Positions 51,197-57,889 of a stretch of DNA of 57,889 nucleotides are shown one piece after another. Source of the DNA: an uncultured Planctomycetaceae bacterium (GTDB lineage: Bacteria; Planctomycetota; Planctomycetia; Planctomycetales; Planctomycetaceae); assembly GCA_903861195.1 (NCBI GenBank), contig CAIOTJ010000014.1:1-57889 (forward strand), given 5' to 3'. A model generated the notes under the pieces. The model did no database searches and was not told the DNA's origin. It was given only the letters and a program-made list of their open reading frames with translations. The number at the start of each line of letters is the position of its first letter. Position 1 is the stretch's first letter. A program made the translations under genes and the position numbers.

Positions 51197-51841
51197 TCAA
51201 CCCTGGGGAGTCCAATGTCCCTGGGTGACGTACGGCTCCAGCTTGACCCGGAGATTTTCGCGCGCACGAGACAACAGCGACTTGACCGCTGCCACCGAAA
51301 GATCGAGTGTCGCGGCGATGTCGATGTAACTCATCTCTTCAAACTTGTTGAGCAGCACGGCCATCCGCTGATTGTCATTCAGCGATTCGAGCGCGTCCTG
51401 CACCACCGACTGAATCTCAGTGCGGTCAAATCGGCGGGTCGGCATCAGGGATGAAGACTCGGCCAGAACCTGTTCTGCGGGAGGTGCACCCAGTGGGCCC
51501 GACTCGGACCCGGGCAGATTCACCTCGCGCTTCCGTCCCCGGTCTCGGCGACGATTACTCGCCAGATTGTTGGCGATTCGGAACAGGTAGGTCGAGAACT
51601 TCGCGGTCGGCTCGTAGCCATGCCGAGACTTGTAGATCTTCAGGAAGACTTCCTGGGCCAGGTCCTCGGCCCCCTGTCGATCCGATACCAAATGAGTCAA
51701 CACTCCCACCAACCGGTCCTGATAGGTCGTCACCAGTTGGGTAAAGGCGCCATCATCACCCTTCTTGGCGCGCAGCATCAGCCGTACGTCGGGATCTCGC
51801 TGGAAGCCGCCAGCGTCGCCTGATGTTTCTGTTTCGGCCAA
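51197..51841 (-). CDS. ECF (extracytoplasmic function) sigma factor
   Basis: This 214-aa sigma factor contains region 2 (DGAFTQLVTTYQDRLVGVLTHLVSDRQGAEDLAQEVFLKIYKS, RFSTYLFRIANNLASNRRRDRGRKRE-type) and region 4 (LNDNQRMAVLLNKFEEMSYIDIAATLDLSVAAVKSLLSRARENLR). It lacks regions 1 and 3, as expected for ECF factors. The only in-frame ATG (51781-51783) would remove part of region 2, so a TTG at 51841 (reading AETETSGDAGG) is the likely start, giving the usual length. The frame opens further upstream at a GTG at 52030. It begins the operon with the anti-sigma and DUF3106-like genes. It likely controls itself and other envelope genes. Confidence 0.85.
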   Translation of the reverse strand: MAETETSGDAGGFQRDPDVRLMLRAKKGDDGAFTQLVTTYQDRLVGVLTHLVSDRQGAEDLAQEVFLKIYKSRHGYEPTAKFSTYLFRIANNLASNRRRDRGRKREVNLPGSESGPLGAPPAEQVLAESSSLMPTRRFDRTEIQSVVQDALESLNDNQRMAVLLNKFEEMSYIDIAATLDLSVAAVKSLLSRARENLRVKLEPYVTQGHWTPQG

Positions 51842-52004
51842 CGTTCGGTAAGGACGAAAAAGGGGACTGTGGAGATCCAACCCCTCGGGAAATCGAAGGT
51901 TGCGGTCAAACAGCAAAGATGAATAGCCCGACTGGGAGTGTACTGACGGCAATCGAGACAGGCGAGTCCCCCTCCCCCGCGGGAGGCACTCCCTCAGGTC
52001 ATGC

Positions 52005-52850
52005 TCACGGTTTGGTCTTGGCCCGTACACAACGCAAACCCACTGCGTCGTCCCGAGTCACTTCGGAAATCGGTTCGCGATAAGCGGAACGCAAACACTC
52101 GTACCTGTCTTTCCAGGAGCCTCCCCGAACAACCCGACGGACCGGTTCCGCAGGCATCGCCTGGGCATAGGTCTCGCGCCAGGGGTCGCTGACAAACTCC
52201 CGCAGGTAGCCGTGCATGTCAAAGAATCCCCAGGGGTTTGGCCGCTTCGCGCCGACTGGGGGGTCATTACCGGCTGCGTTTCCCGTGTGCCACCCATACT
52301 CGTCCAGCAGGCTCGCCTTGGGGGCGACATCGCCCGGCTTTGTCGCGCTCTCGCCAAAGCTGTAGGGAGTGGAGGTGCCGGCCCGGCAGCAATACTCCCA
52401 CTCGACTTCCGTTGGTATCCGGATCTCTTCATCCATTCCCAGCGGGCCTGCCTGCCTCAACAGCATGGTCAGTTTTTGACAGAATTCATTGGCCTCGTGC
52501 CATGAAAACATCTCGACCGAGTTGCGCGGCCCCTTCCATTTGCTCGGATTCGAGCCCATGACGGCTTCCCAGAGATTTTGGGGAACCTCGTACTTGGCCA
52601 TCGAAAATGCCTGGGTCAACGCAACCTTCCGGGCCGGTTGTTCGGTGAAGGGCCCCCCCGGGGTGCCCATCTGGAAACTCTCGGGAAACATCCCGGAGCC
52701 TGGGGTCACCGGTATGAATTCCTCCGTAAACGTTTTGAGCAGGGCCAAGGTTGACTCTGGAATCTCGTCGGCGCGCGGCGCCGCCACTCCCAGCCAGAGC
52801 AACGCACCCCATGCGACCAGAAAACTTCGAAAGGGGATGTCAATTCGCAT
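52005..52850 (-). CDS. SUMF1-like (formylglycine-generating enzyme family) secreted protein
   Basis: This 281-aa exported protein has a signal peptide ending near APRADE. The SUMF1/FGE fold is indicated by FQMGTPGGPFTEQPARKV, YEVPQNLWEAVMG, IPTEVEWEYCCRAGTSTPYSFG, NPWGFFDMHGYLREFVSD and VVRGGSWKDRYECLRSAYR. The family includes the enzyme that converts sulfatase cysteine to formylglycine with a copper-bound cysteine pair. I see only one cysteine in the typical region (DRYECLRS), so formylglycine activity is doubtful. Many paralogues have other roles, often as carbohydrate or signal-binding domains. GGAGATCCCG precedes the ATG. It is 163 bp upstream of the ECF sigma gene and 81 bp after the oxidoreductase gene. 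Confidence 0.87.
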   Translation of the reverse strand: MRIDIPFRSFLVAWGALLWLGVAAPRADEIPESTLALLKTFTEEFIPVTPGSGMFPESFQMGTPGGPFTEQPARKVALTQAFSMAKYEVPQNLWEAVMGSNPSKWKGPRNSVEMFSWHEANEFCQKLTMLLRQAGPLGMDEEIRIPTEVEWEYCCRAGTSTPYSFGESATKPGDVAPKASLLDEYGWHTGNAAGNDPPVGAKRPNPWGFFDMHGYLREFVSDPWRETYAQAMPAEPVRRVVRGGSWKDRYECLRSAYREPISEVTRDDAVGLRCVRAKTKP

Positions 52851-52931
52851 CGGGATCTCCAGAAGACAGGTGCGGGTGAGATGGGAGGCAGGGGGCTCTG
52901 GAATGCAGGGCGGCTCCCCACAGGACCCCGC

Positions 52932-54227
52932 TCAGATGACCGGGAGTTCAAACCCTTGCCGGTACTGCCGCCCCAGCAGCGCACTCGCCGAGGGGTTGTG
53001 AGCAATCGTCTCGGTCGTTCCGTCGTAATCCAGCACCGAACGGGTTCGCCAGGCGATGTTCGCCAGGTGGCAGAGCATGGTGCTCTTGTGATTGATCTCG
53101 ATGTCGGCATTCGGGATCGAACGGGTCCGCAGGCAATCGAAGAAGTTGCGCCAGTGATTCGCGTCGGATTCCCCGGGGTCAACCTTGGTCACCACGGCAT
53201 TCTTGGAGTCGTAGACAGTCCATCCCCGCCCATTGGTCAACAAGGTTCCCTCCGTGCCGTAAAACTCGACGCCAAACGTTTCTCCGTCCAATCCGCGAGG
53301 TGACCAGGTGCGATGTTCCCATTGGATGGCGAGGCCTGGAAACTCAAAGGTTGCGAGTTGGGTGTCGGGAGTTTCCTGGTCATCTTCGAAGAAATAGCGA
53401 CCACCGCCACAGGTAATGCGGGTGGGAGTGTCCACACCGGTCCCCCAACGGGCCACATCCAGTCCGTGGATTCCGTTGTTGCCGCACTCGCCCGTTCCAA
53501 AATCCCACCGCCAGTGCCAGTGATAATGAACCAGGTTGGATTTGTAGGCATTCTCGGGTCCCGGACCGGCCCACAGATTGAAGTCGAGATTCTTGGGCGG
53601 CGAAGAGACAGGTATCTTGCCGATACTCGGACGAACGCTGGTGATCCACGTCCGAACAAACTTCACCTGCCCCAGCTTGCCTCCCCGGATGTACTCGGCC
53701 AACGCCGCCATGTCGGGGGCGCTGCGCCTCTGGGTCCCGACCTGTACGATCCGCTGATATTTGCGGGCCGCCTGAATCATCCGGCGGCCTTCCACCGGAT
53801 TGTGGCAGCAGGGCTTCTCGACGTAGACATCCTTGCCCGCCTGACAGGCCCAGATCGTGGCGAGGGCATGCCAATGGTCGGGGGCCGCACAGACCAGGGC
53901 GTCGACCGACTTGTCGTCCAGAGCCCGGCGGAAGTCGGCCCCAGTCTGCGGGGCGGGTCGGCCAGCCTCGGTCCATTGTTTGACGGCCGGATCCAACGTG
54001 GCCGAGTCGGGGTCGCAGATCCAGGCGATTTCCGCCTCGGGAAACTTCGCCAGAACATTCATCAATTGGCGGCCCCGCCCGTTGACTCCCATGATCGCCA
54101 GACGGACTGGCTCGGGCTTGGCCTCCGCCTTCGGTTCGTCCTGTGCGAACAGCCCTGCGGCCAGTGCGGGGCTCAGTGCCAGTCCCGAGGCAGTCACCAA
54201 AAAGTCACGACGATTCGATCCTGACAT
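52932..54227 (-). CDS. Tat-exported Gfo/Idh/MocA oxidoreductase
   Basis: This 431-aa NAD(P)-dependent oxidoreductase has the leader SNRRDFLVTASGLALSP (residues 4-20), a twin-arginine signal. The Rossmann start is RLAIMGVNGRGRQLM, and the family EKP motif is in DVYVEKPCCHNPVEG. GTQRRSAPDMAALAEYIRGGKLG and HYHWHWRWDFGTGECGNNGIHGLD are conserved parts of Planctomycetes paralogues. Such enzymes oxidise or epimerise sugars, and export is unusual but common in this phylum. GGAGGCTGTG precedes the ATG at 54227; the upstream ATG at 54245 is less likely. The substrate cannot be predicted. Its gene is divergent from the lipoprotein gene. Confidence 0.9.
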   Translation of the reverse strand: MSGSNRRDFLVTASGLALSPALAAGLFAQDEPKAEAKPEPVRLAIMGVNGRGRQLMNVLAKFPEAEIAWICDPDSATLDPAVKQWTEAGRPAPQTGADFRRALDDKSVDALVCAAPDHWHALATIWACQAGKDVYVEKPCCHNPVEGRRMIQAARKYQRIVQVGTQRRSAPDMAALAEYIRGGKLGQVKFVRTWITSVRPSIGKIPVSSPPKNLDFNLWAGPGPENAYKSNLVHYHWHWRWDFGTGECGNNGIHGLDVARWGTGVDTPTRITCGGGRYFFEDDQETPDTQLATFEFPGLAIQWEHRTWSPRGLDGETFGVEFYGTEGTLLTNGRGWTVYDSKNAVVTKVDPGESDANHWRNFFDCLRTRSIPNADIEINHKSTMLCHLANIAWRTRSVLDYDGTTETIAHNPSASALLGRQYRQGFELPVI

Positions 54228-54531
54228 CACAGCCTCCGGAGACACGCGGGGTTCCTGGAATCCACTTCGGTCGATGATATCGGGCCCACCAACGGTCCGC
54301 CAGAACGTTGAACGGGCCGGGTGTTCCGTCGGGTGACTCGCCCCCAGACACCGCCTGGTCTCCGCGTTGAGGTTTTCCCAGACTGTGTGGCTTGCCTGGG
54401 CTCCCCCCGCGACGGTGATCTGGGGGACCAGGGCAACGCAGGTAACTCGAAATCCTCTTCAGAAATTCGGGGTGAAGTGCTAGTTTCTGCCCCTCTTCGG
54501 TCGCTTCCGCCATTCCGATCTGGCCCTCCGC
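54228..54531. other. Intergenic region between divergent genes
   Basis: The gap separates the Gfo/Idh/MocA gene (minus) from the lipoprotein gene (plus). It must hold both promoters, but no clear -35/-10 pair, repeat or hairpin was found, and no open frame looks coding. Confidence 0.5.
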
Positions 54532-55701
54532 ATGCTGCTGTCTGAACACGGGGATCTTGCTCGAAGGTTGTGGAACCGTCTCGGTCGCTTCGTTCTCCTG
54601 GCGATTCTGGGGTTTTGTTGCCTGGTGGGTTGTGGTTCTCAGGTGGCGGTCGATCGCTCGTCGGTCGACCTCGAAATCCCCGAAGACGAGCAGGAGGGAG
54701 AGGTCCCGGGGAATCCCCCCTCCGACACCCGGTTGCATCCGGGAGATCGCTTCGGGTTCAGCCGGCGGTTGACAACCGTGTTAACCCAACCCGGATCCAG
54801 CGAAGCGTACGAAACCCGGGCTCTGTCGCACCTCGAAATGACCATTGTCTTCGAAGGCTTCAGCATTCCGCCCAGCCTGATCGACGCGGATGCCCGCGTG
54901 AATGCTCGTCCTGGGGAACCACCCGCGCGGCAGTTTCAGCTCGGCTTTCTGCGGTGCCGACAAATCCACGAATTTCCTGACGGCACCCGCGAGGTTTTTG
55001 ACTCCCTCAACTCGCCACAGACTCCCACGCAGGGCATTGTGGGGTGTCACGGTTTGATGGGCAATGGGTTTCGATTCTGGCTGTCGGAGCGGGGAGAGCT
55101 GCTGGCGGTCGATGACTTCGCGGGCTTTCTGGATCGCTGCAGCGAGGCGGTGCCCGACAGTCGCGGACGATTGCAGTTTCGGCGTGATCTGGAAGAGACC
55201 TGGGGGAGAGAAGATCCCACCCAATTGCTACATGACTGGATTGGCTTGATCCCCGTGCGCGGGCAGGAGGTCGGACAACGCTGGGTCGAAAGCCGGCCGA
55301 TCTCTCGGGCCGACCGTCTGCAGTCTTCCACCGAGTATTCCCTGGTGCAGCAGGGAGAACGACAGCAGACCCTGGAGTGGGCCGGTCGACAGACATCCCG
55401 CGGAACACCGCAGGTCGACGACGACATCGAGATCCGCAGTCTGGGGGCCGATTGGCATGGATCCGCCGGGATCGAAATCGGTTCGCAACTCTGTCTGGAT
55501 CTGCTGGAAACCCAGCAGTCGCGAATGGCCGTTCGGACTCCCACGGGGAGAGAATTCACCCAGTCCCGCACCACCACCCTGCGGATTGAGCGATTGCCGT
55601 TGTCGCAGACTGATTCGGCCCCCACGCCCGACCTGTTCAGAGACTCGCCGAACCAGGCGGCGCGTCCTGTGTCCCGATCCGGCGGACCGGAGATCCGCTG
55701 A
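54532..55701 (+). CDS. Hypothetical lipoprotein, DUF6263-like region possible
   Basis: This 389-aa protein has a signal peptide with a lipobox LVGC (residues 31-34), so it is probably attached to a membrane by its cysteine. The rest is beta-rich and hydrophilic with no enzyme motif. RFGFSRRLTTVLTQPG and LSHLEMTIVFEGFS are similar in style to DUF6263 repeats of Planctomycetes, but this is a weak resemblance. The gene is divergent from the oxidoreductase and convergent with the HisA-like gene, with which it shares overlapping stop-side palindrome bases. No ribosome binding site is clear at the ATG at 54532. Its role is unknown. Confidence 0.7.
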   Translation: MLLSEHGDLARRLWNRLGRFVLLAILGFCCLVGCGSQVAVDRSSVDLEIPEDEQEGEVPGNPPSDTRLHPGDRFGFSRRLTTVLTQPGSSEAYETRALSHLEMTIVFEGFSIPPSLIDADARVNARPGEPPARQFQLGFLRCRQIHEFPDGTREVFDSLNSPQTPTQGIVGCHGLMGNGFRFWLSERGELLAVDDFAGFLDRCSEAVPDSRGRLQFRRDLEETWGREDPTQLLHDWIGLIPVRGQEVGQRWVESRPISRADRLQSSTEYSLVQQGERQQTLEWAGRQTSRGTPQVDDDIEIRSLGADWHGSAGIEIGSQLCLDLLETQQSRMAVRTPTGREFTQSRTTTLRIERLPLSQTDSAPTPDLFRDSPNQAARPVSRSGGPEIR

Positions 55702-55708
55702 TTCAGCG
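55696..55708. other. Perfect palindrome spanning two convergent stop codons
   Basis: CGCTGA-T-TCAGCG contains the TGA stop of the lipoprotein gene (55699-55701) and, on the other strand, the TGA of the HisA-like gene (55703-55705). The hairpin is short, and no T-run follows, so a terminator role is uncertain. Confidence 0.45.
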
Positions 55709-56467
55709 TGCGGTTTCGGCTGCAGGCCACCCTTGCGAATACGGCAACACGTCCGCAGCCGTCAGGCGACCGTCATGCAGGGCCGAGGCGACCAGCACCG
55801 CCGCCACGCCGCGCCGGGCTTCCAATTCCAGATCAGCCACGTTCCGGACTCCCCCGCCAGTGATGACCCTCAGGCTGGGAAACTCTCGGCGTACCTCGTC
55901 GCACAACTCAGCCGTCGGGATGCCCGTGCCCATCCCCACCCCCGCGAGGTCGAGCACGATCAGAGATTGGATTCCTGTCTCCACGACCTGGGAGACGATC
56001 TGTCGCACCTCCAGAAACTCCCAGCCCGAGCCGGGAAGAGTGAGGGGCAGACCCCCTTTGAGATCGAGGCTGAACACCACCTGGTGCGGTCCCAGTGCAT
56101 CGACGATCTCGCGGAGACTGTCGGGACCAGATGAGGTTTCCAGGCCGACAATCACCAGTTTCGCACCGGAGTTCAGGATCTCGCGAGCATCGGCCAGACG
56201 ACGCACTCCGGCATCGATCATCAATCCAAACCCGGCGGCCCGTAATTGTTCAAACAGGCGCAGATTGGGCCGGCCATGCAAAATGGCGTCGAGATCGGCC
56301 AGATAGCAGGTGGCCAACTGGAACTGGTTGCGGAAAGCCCGCACCAGCTCCAGCGGCTCGGCCCCCCGGGCCAGTCGGCTCTGGACTGGTCGATAGGTCG
56401 AGCGACGCCCGGCGATGCCATGGACCGCCACGCCGTTCAACAGATCCAAAACGGGAAGGACCCGCAT
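55703..56467 (-). CDS. HisA/HisF-like (beta-alpha)8 barrel protein
   Basis: This 254-aa protein has the HisA-like fold: VLPVLDLLNGVAVHGIAG at the N terminus, YLADLDAI, LMIDAGVRRLADA, LIVLDLAGVGMGTGIP and VITGGGVRNVADL. HisA isomerises an intermediate of histidine synthesis. Sequence order and the LDLLNGVAVHG start resemble the HisA/HisF-related proteins linked to tetrahydromethanopterin C1 pathways (TIGR00734-type) rather than the housekeeping enzyme, so the histidine role is doubtful. It is 6 bp after the CcsA stop and probably co-transcribed with it. The start codon has only a weak ribosome binding site. Without comparison the exact function cannot be settled. Confidence 0.75.
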   Translation of the reverse strand: MRVLPVLDLLNGVAVHGIAGRRSTYRPVQSRLARGAEPLELVRAFRNQFQLATCYLADLDAILHGRPNLRLFEQLRAAGFGLMIDAGVRRLADAREILNSGAKLVIVGLETSSGPDSLREIVDALGPHQVVFSLDLKGGLPLTLPGSGWEFLEVRQIVSQVVETGIQSLIVLDLAGVGMGTGIPTAELCDEVRREFPSLRVITGGGVRNVADLELEARRGVAAVLVASALHDGRLTAADVLPYSQGWPAAETAR

Positions 56468-56473
56468 CTCGGT

Positions 56474-57889
56474 TCAGGCGATCGCGGCGCCACGCTTGGA
56501 GGTTGGGGACAGGTCCTCAACGACGTGACTCCACCACAACGACTTGGGAAGCAGACCCAAACCGCCAATCAGCAATTGCGAGCCGATGAACAGGCCCAGC
56601 CACAGCAGCGCCCCTTCGGTAAACCCGTAGGAATGCAGGCCGACCCCCAGCTCGTTCACCCCAAACCAGCTCCAGGCCGTCGCGATGTTGCCTCCCACCG
56701 CCAAGGCGGCCAGCCCGCGCTCCTTGGCCATGCCGCCCCAGCGGGCGTGCAACACCAGCGCATTCCAGAGGACGATAATGAGAGCACCGTTTTCTTTGGG
56801 ATCCCAACCCCAGAACCGTCCCCAGGAATCATCGGCCCAGAGTCCTCCCAGGACTGTGCCGACGAAACTGAGGATGATGGCGAAGCAAAGGGTTCCGTAA
56901 ATCATCGAGAGCTGCATGGCCCGCGAACGCTCGGTGGCCAGGGGTGTAAACATGCCATGCAGAATGTAGATGACACCCAGGGTTCCCGCCACGAAGGTGG
57001 CGGTATATCCCAGAGAAATGCAGACCACGTGGGTGGCCAGCCAGAATTGGGTATCCAGCACCGCCTGCATGACGGTGAAGGTGTCTCCGTCCCCCGCGAG
57101 CTTGAACGAGATGTAGAGCGTCATGAAGCCGGCAATCGAAGCGACGGCGTTGCCGATCCCCAGTCCGAAAATCCATTCAAGCACCAGGCCGAATGCCACC
57201 GCTCCCCAGCCGATGAACACTGCCGAGGAATAGAGGTTGGTGACGGGTGGACGCCCGGAGATGTAAATTCGGGCACACAGAGCTGCGGTGTGAATCGCAA
57301 AAATGACGAAGATGCCCACCCAAGTCCCCCATTGGAAGGTGCGTCCCCAACCGATGGTGGCCAGCAGCCAGCCGATGGCCGTGGCGATGAATGCCAGAAT
57401 GTACAGAGTCCAGGCGGCATGCAGCGGTGCCGTCGCGTTGAACTGGGTCTCGAACCTGGTCTTTTCCGCACGATAGTCTGGCGGAGCCGTCGATGACAGG
57501 AGTGCCAGGTACTCGCTGACCGAACGATTGAACTCGCCGGGCTTCTTCGCCGCATAGCTGTCGAGGATTTTCCGCCAGGCCTCAACGGCCGGGGCGGGAG
57601 GTTGCGCCTCCAGCACCTTGGCCAGAATGAAGTCATTGGTGAAGGCGGAAACCAGGGGCTTCCATTGCGGGGCAGACTCCGAGGAGCCGTCGGATATGGG
57701 GACCGCCAAGGGGGGCAATCGCTTCAGCAGTCGCTCTTCGGCCGCAGCCAGATCGTCCCGAATGGTCGCAGCGCGCTGTTGAATGGTGCGCCGGATCTGG
57801 GGATCGGTTGCATCGGGGAGCGCCTCGGGATGCATGGTCGCCTCGATCGAGGTGAAGGCCCGCACGCGCCGATCGAGTTCGACCAGGCG
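56474..57889 (-). CDS. Cytochrome c biogenesis protein CcsA/ResC, 5' end beyond the window
   Basis: The visible 471 codons have an N-terminal soluble region (RRTIQQRAATIRDDLAAAEERLL and FNRSVSEYLALLSS) and then about eight membrane helices. The WWD heme-handling motif is WGRFWGWDPKENGAL, with H residues nearby in HARWGGMAKE and VGLHSYGFTEGALLW. CcsA with CcsB/ResB transports heme and attaches it to CxxCH motifs of c-type cytochromes, which fits the heme dehydrogenases in this window. The frame runs open to the window edge (8 codons beyond the first in-frame GTG), so the true start lies upstream and the protein may be longer, perhaps fused to ResB. No partner gene is visible. Confidence 0.88.
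   Translation of the reverse strand, partial: RLVELDRRVRAFTSIEATMHPEALPDATDPQIRRTIQQRAATIRDDLAAAEERLLKRLPPLAVPISDGSSESAPQWKPLVSAFTNDFILAKVLEAQPPAPAVEAWRKILDSYAAKKPGEFNRSVSEYLALLSSTAPPDYRAEKTRFETQFNATAPLHAAWTLYILAFIATAIGWLLATIGWGRTFQWGTWVGIFVIFAIHTAALCARIYISGRPPVTNLYSSAVFIGWGAVAFGLVLEWIFGLGIGNAVASIAGFMTLYISFKLAGDGDTFTVMQAVLDTQFWLATHVVCISLGYTATFVAGTLGVIYILHGMFTPLATERSRAMQLSMIYGTLCFAIILSFVGTVLGGLWADDSWGRFWGWDPKENGALIIVLWNALVLHARWGGMAKERGLAALAVGGNIATAWSWFGVNELGVGLHSYGFTEGALLWLGLFIGSQLLIGGLGLLPKSLWWSHVVEDLSPTSKRGAAIA

Overview
The window is a GC-rich chromosomal stretch that reads as Planctomycetota (Planctomycetales type). The strongest signs are families expanded in that phylum: three DUF1501 proteins, one DUF1549/DUF1553 protein, two PVC-type heme-binding dehydrogenases, two CotH-like kinases, a DUF6807 (PmoA-like) protein, a CehA/McbA metallohydrolase, an SUMF1-like protein and an ECF sigma/anti-sigma pair. 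Most products carry a signal peptide, a Tat-like twin-arginine leader or membrane helices. I see no rRNA, tRNA, CRISPR array, insertion sequence, prophage or plasmid-type replication gene. The species cannot be named from the sequence alone.

Layout. 50-7820 (+): a four-part secreted heme dehydrogenase, an FG-GAP repeat protein, an AIM24 protein and a dgoD-like enolase-superfamily enzyme. 8028-11924: a DUF1549/DUF1553 gene facing a DUF1501 gene, with a 12-bp tandem repeat between them. 12150-14090 (-): a CotH kinase with EF hands. 14244-18190 (+): an enoyl-CoA hydratase and a 997-aa FAD/Fe-S oxidoreductase. 18487-26625 (-): a DUF1501 gene, then a tightly packed operon whose reading order is GT2 glycosyltransferase, BshC-like protein, DUF58 protein and transglutaminase. 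26807-37527: Nudix hydrolase (+), esterase and second heme dehydrogenase (-), then DUF6807, beta-helix, RraA-like and DUF1501 genes (+).

37711-39375 (-): a hybrid sigma-70 factor whose N-terminal half carries about three predicted helix-turn-helix modules. It has a clear rho-independent terminator and a 1.2-kb upstream gap with no gene. 40610-46898: a TlpA-like membrane thioredoxin, an orphan ParA, a second CotH kinase, a small membrane protein and a second, unrelated thioredoxin-fold protein. 46962-52850 (-): a CehA/McbA hydrolase; an ECF sigma, anti-sigma and third-gene operon; and an SUMF1-like protein. 52932-57889: a Gfo/Idh/MocA oxidoreductase (-), a lipoprotein (+), a HisA-like protein (-) and CcsA, which is cut by the window edge (-).

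Taken together, the genes suggest a cell that exports many heme- and metal-dependent enzymes for breaking down complex carbohydrate or sulfated organic matter. It also has the cytochrome maturation (CcsA) and thiol-redox (TlpA) functions needed to make them. The most unusual item is the hybrid sigma factor. Functions are assigned from motifs and remembered family features; no database search was run.
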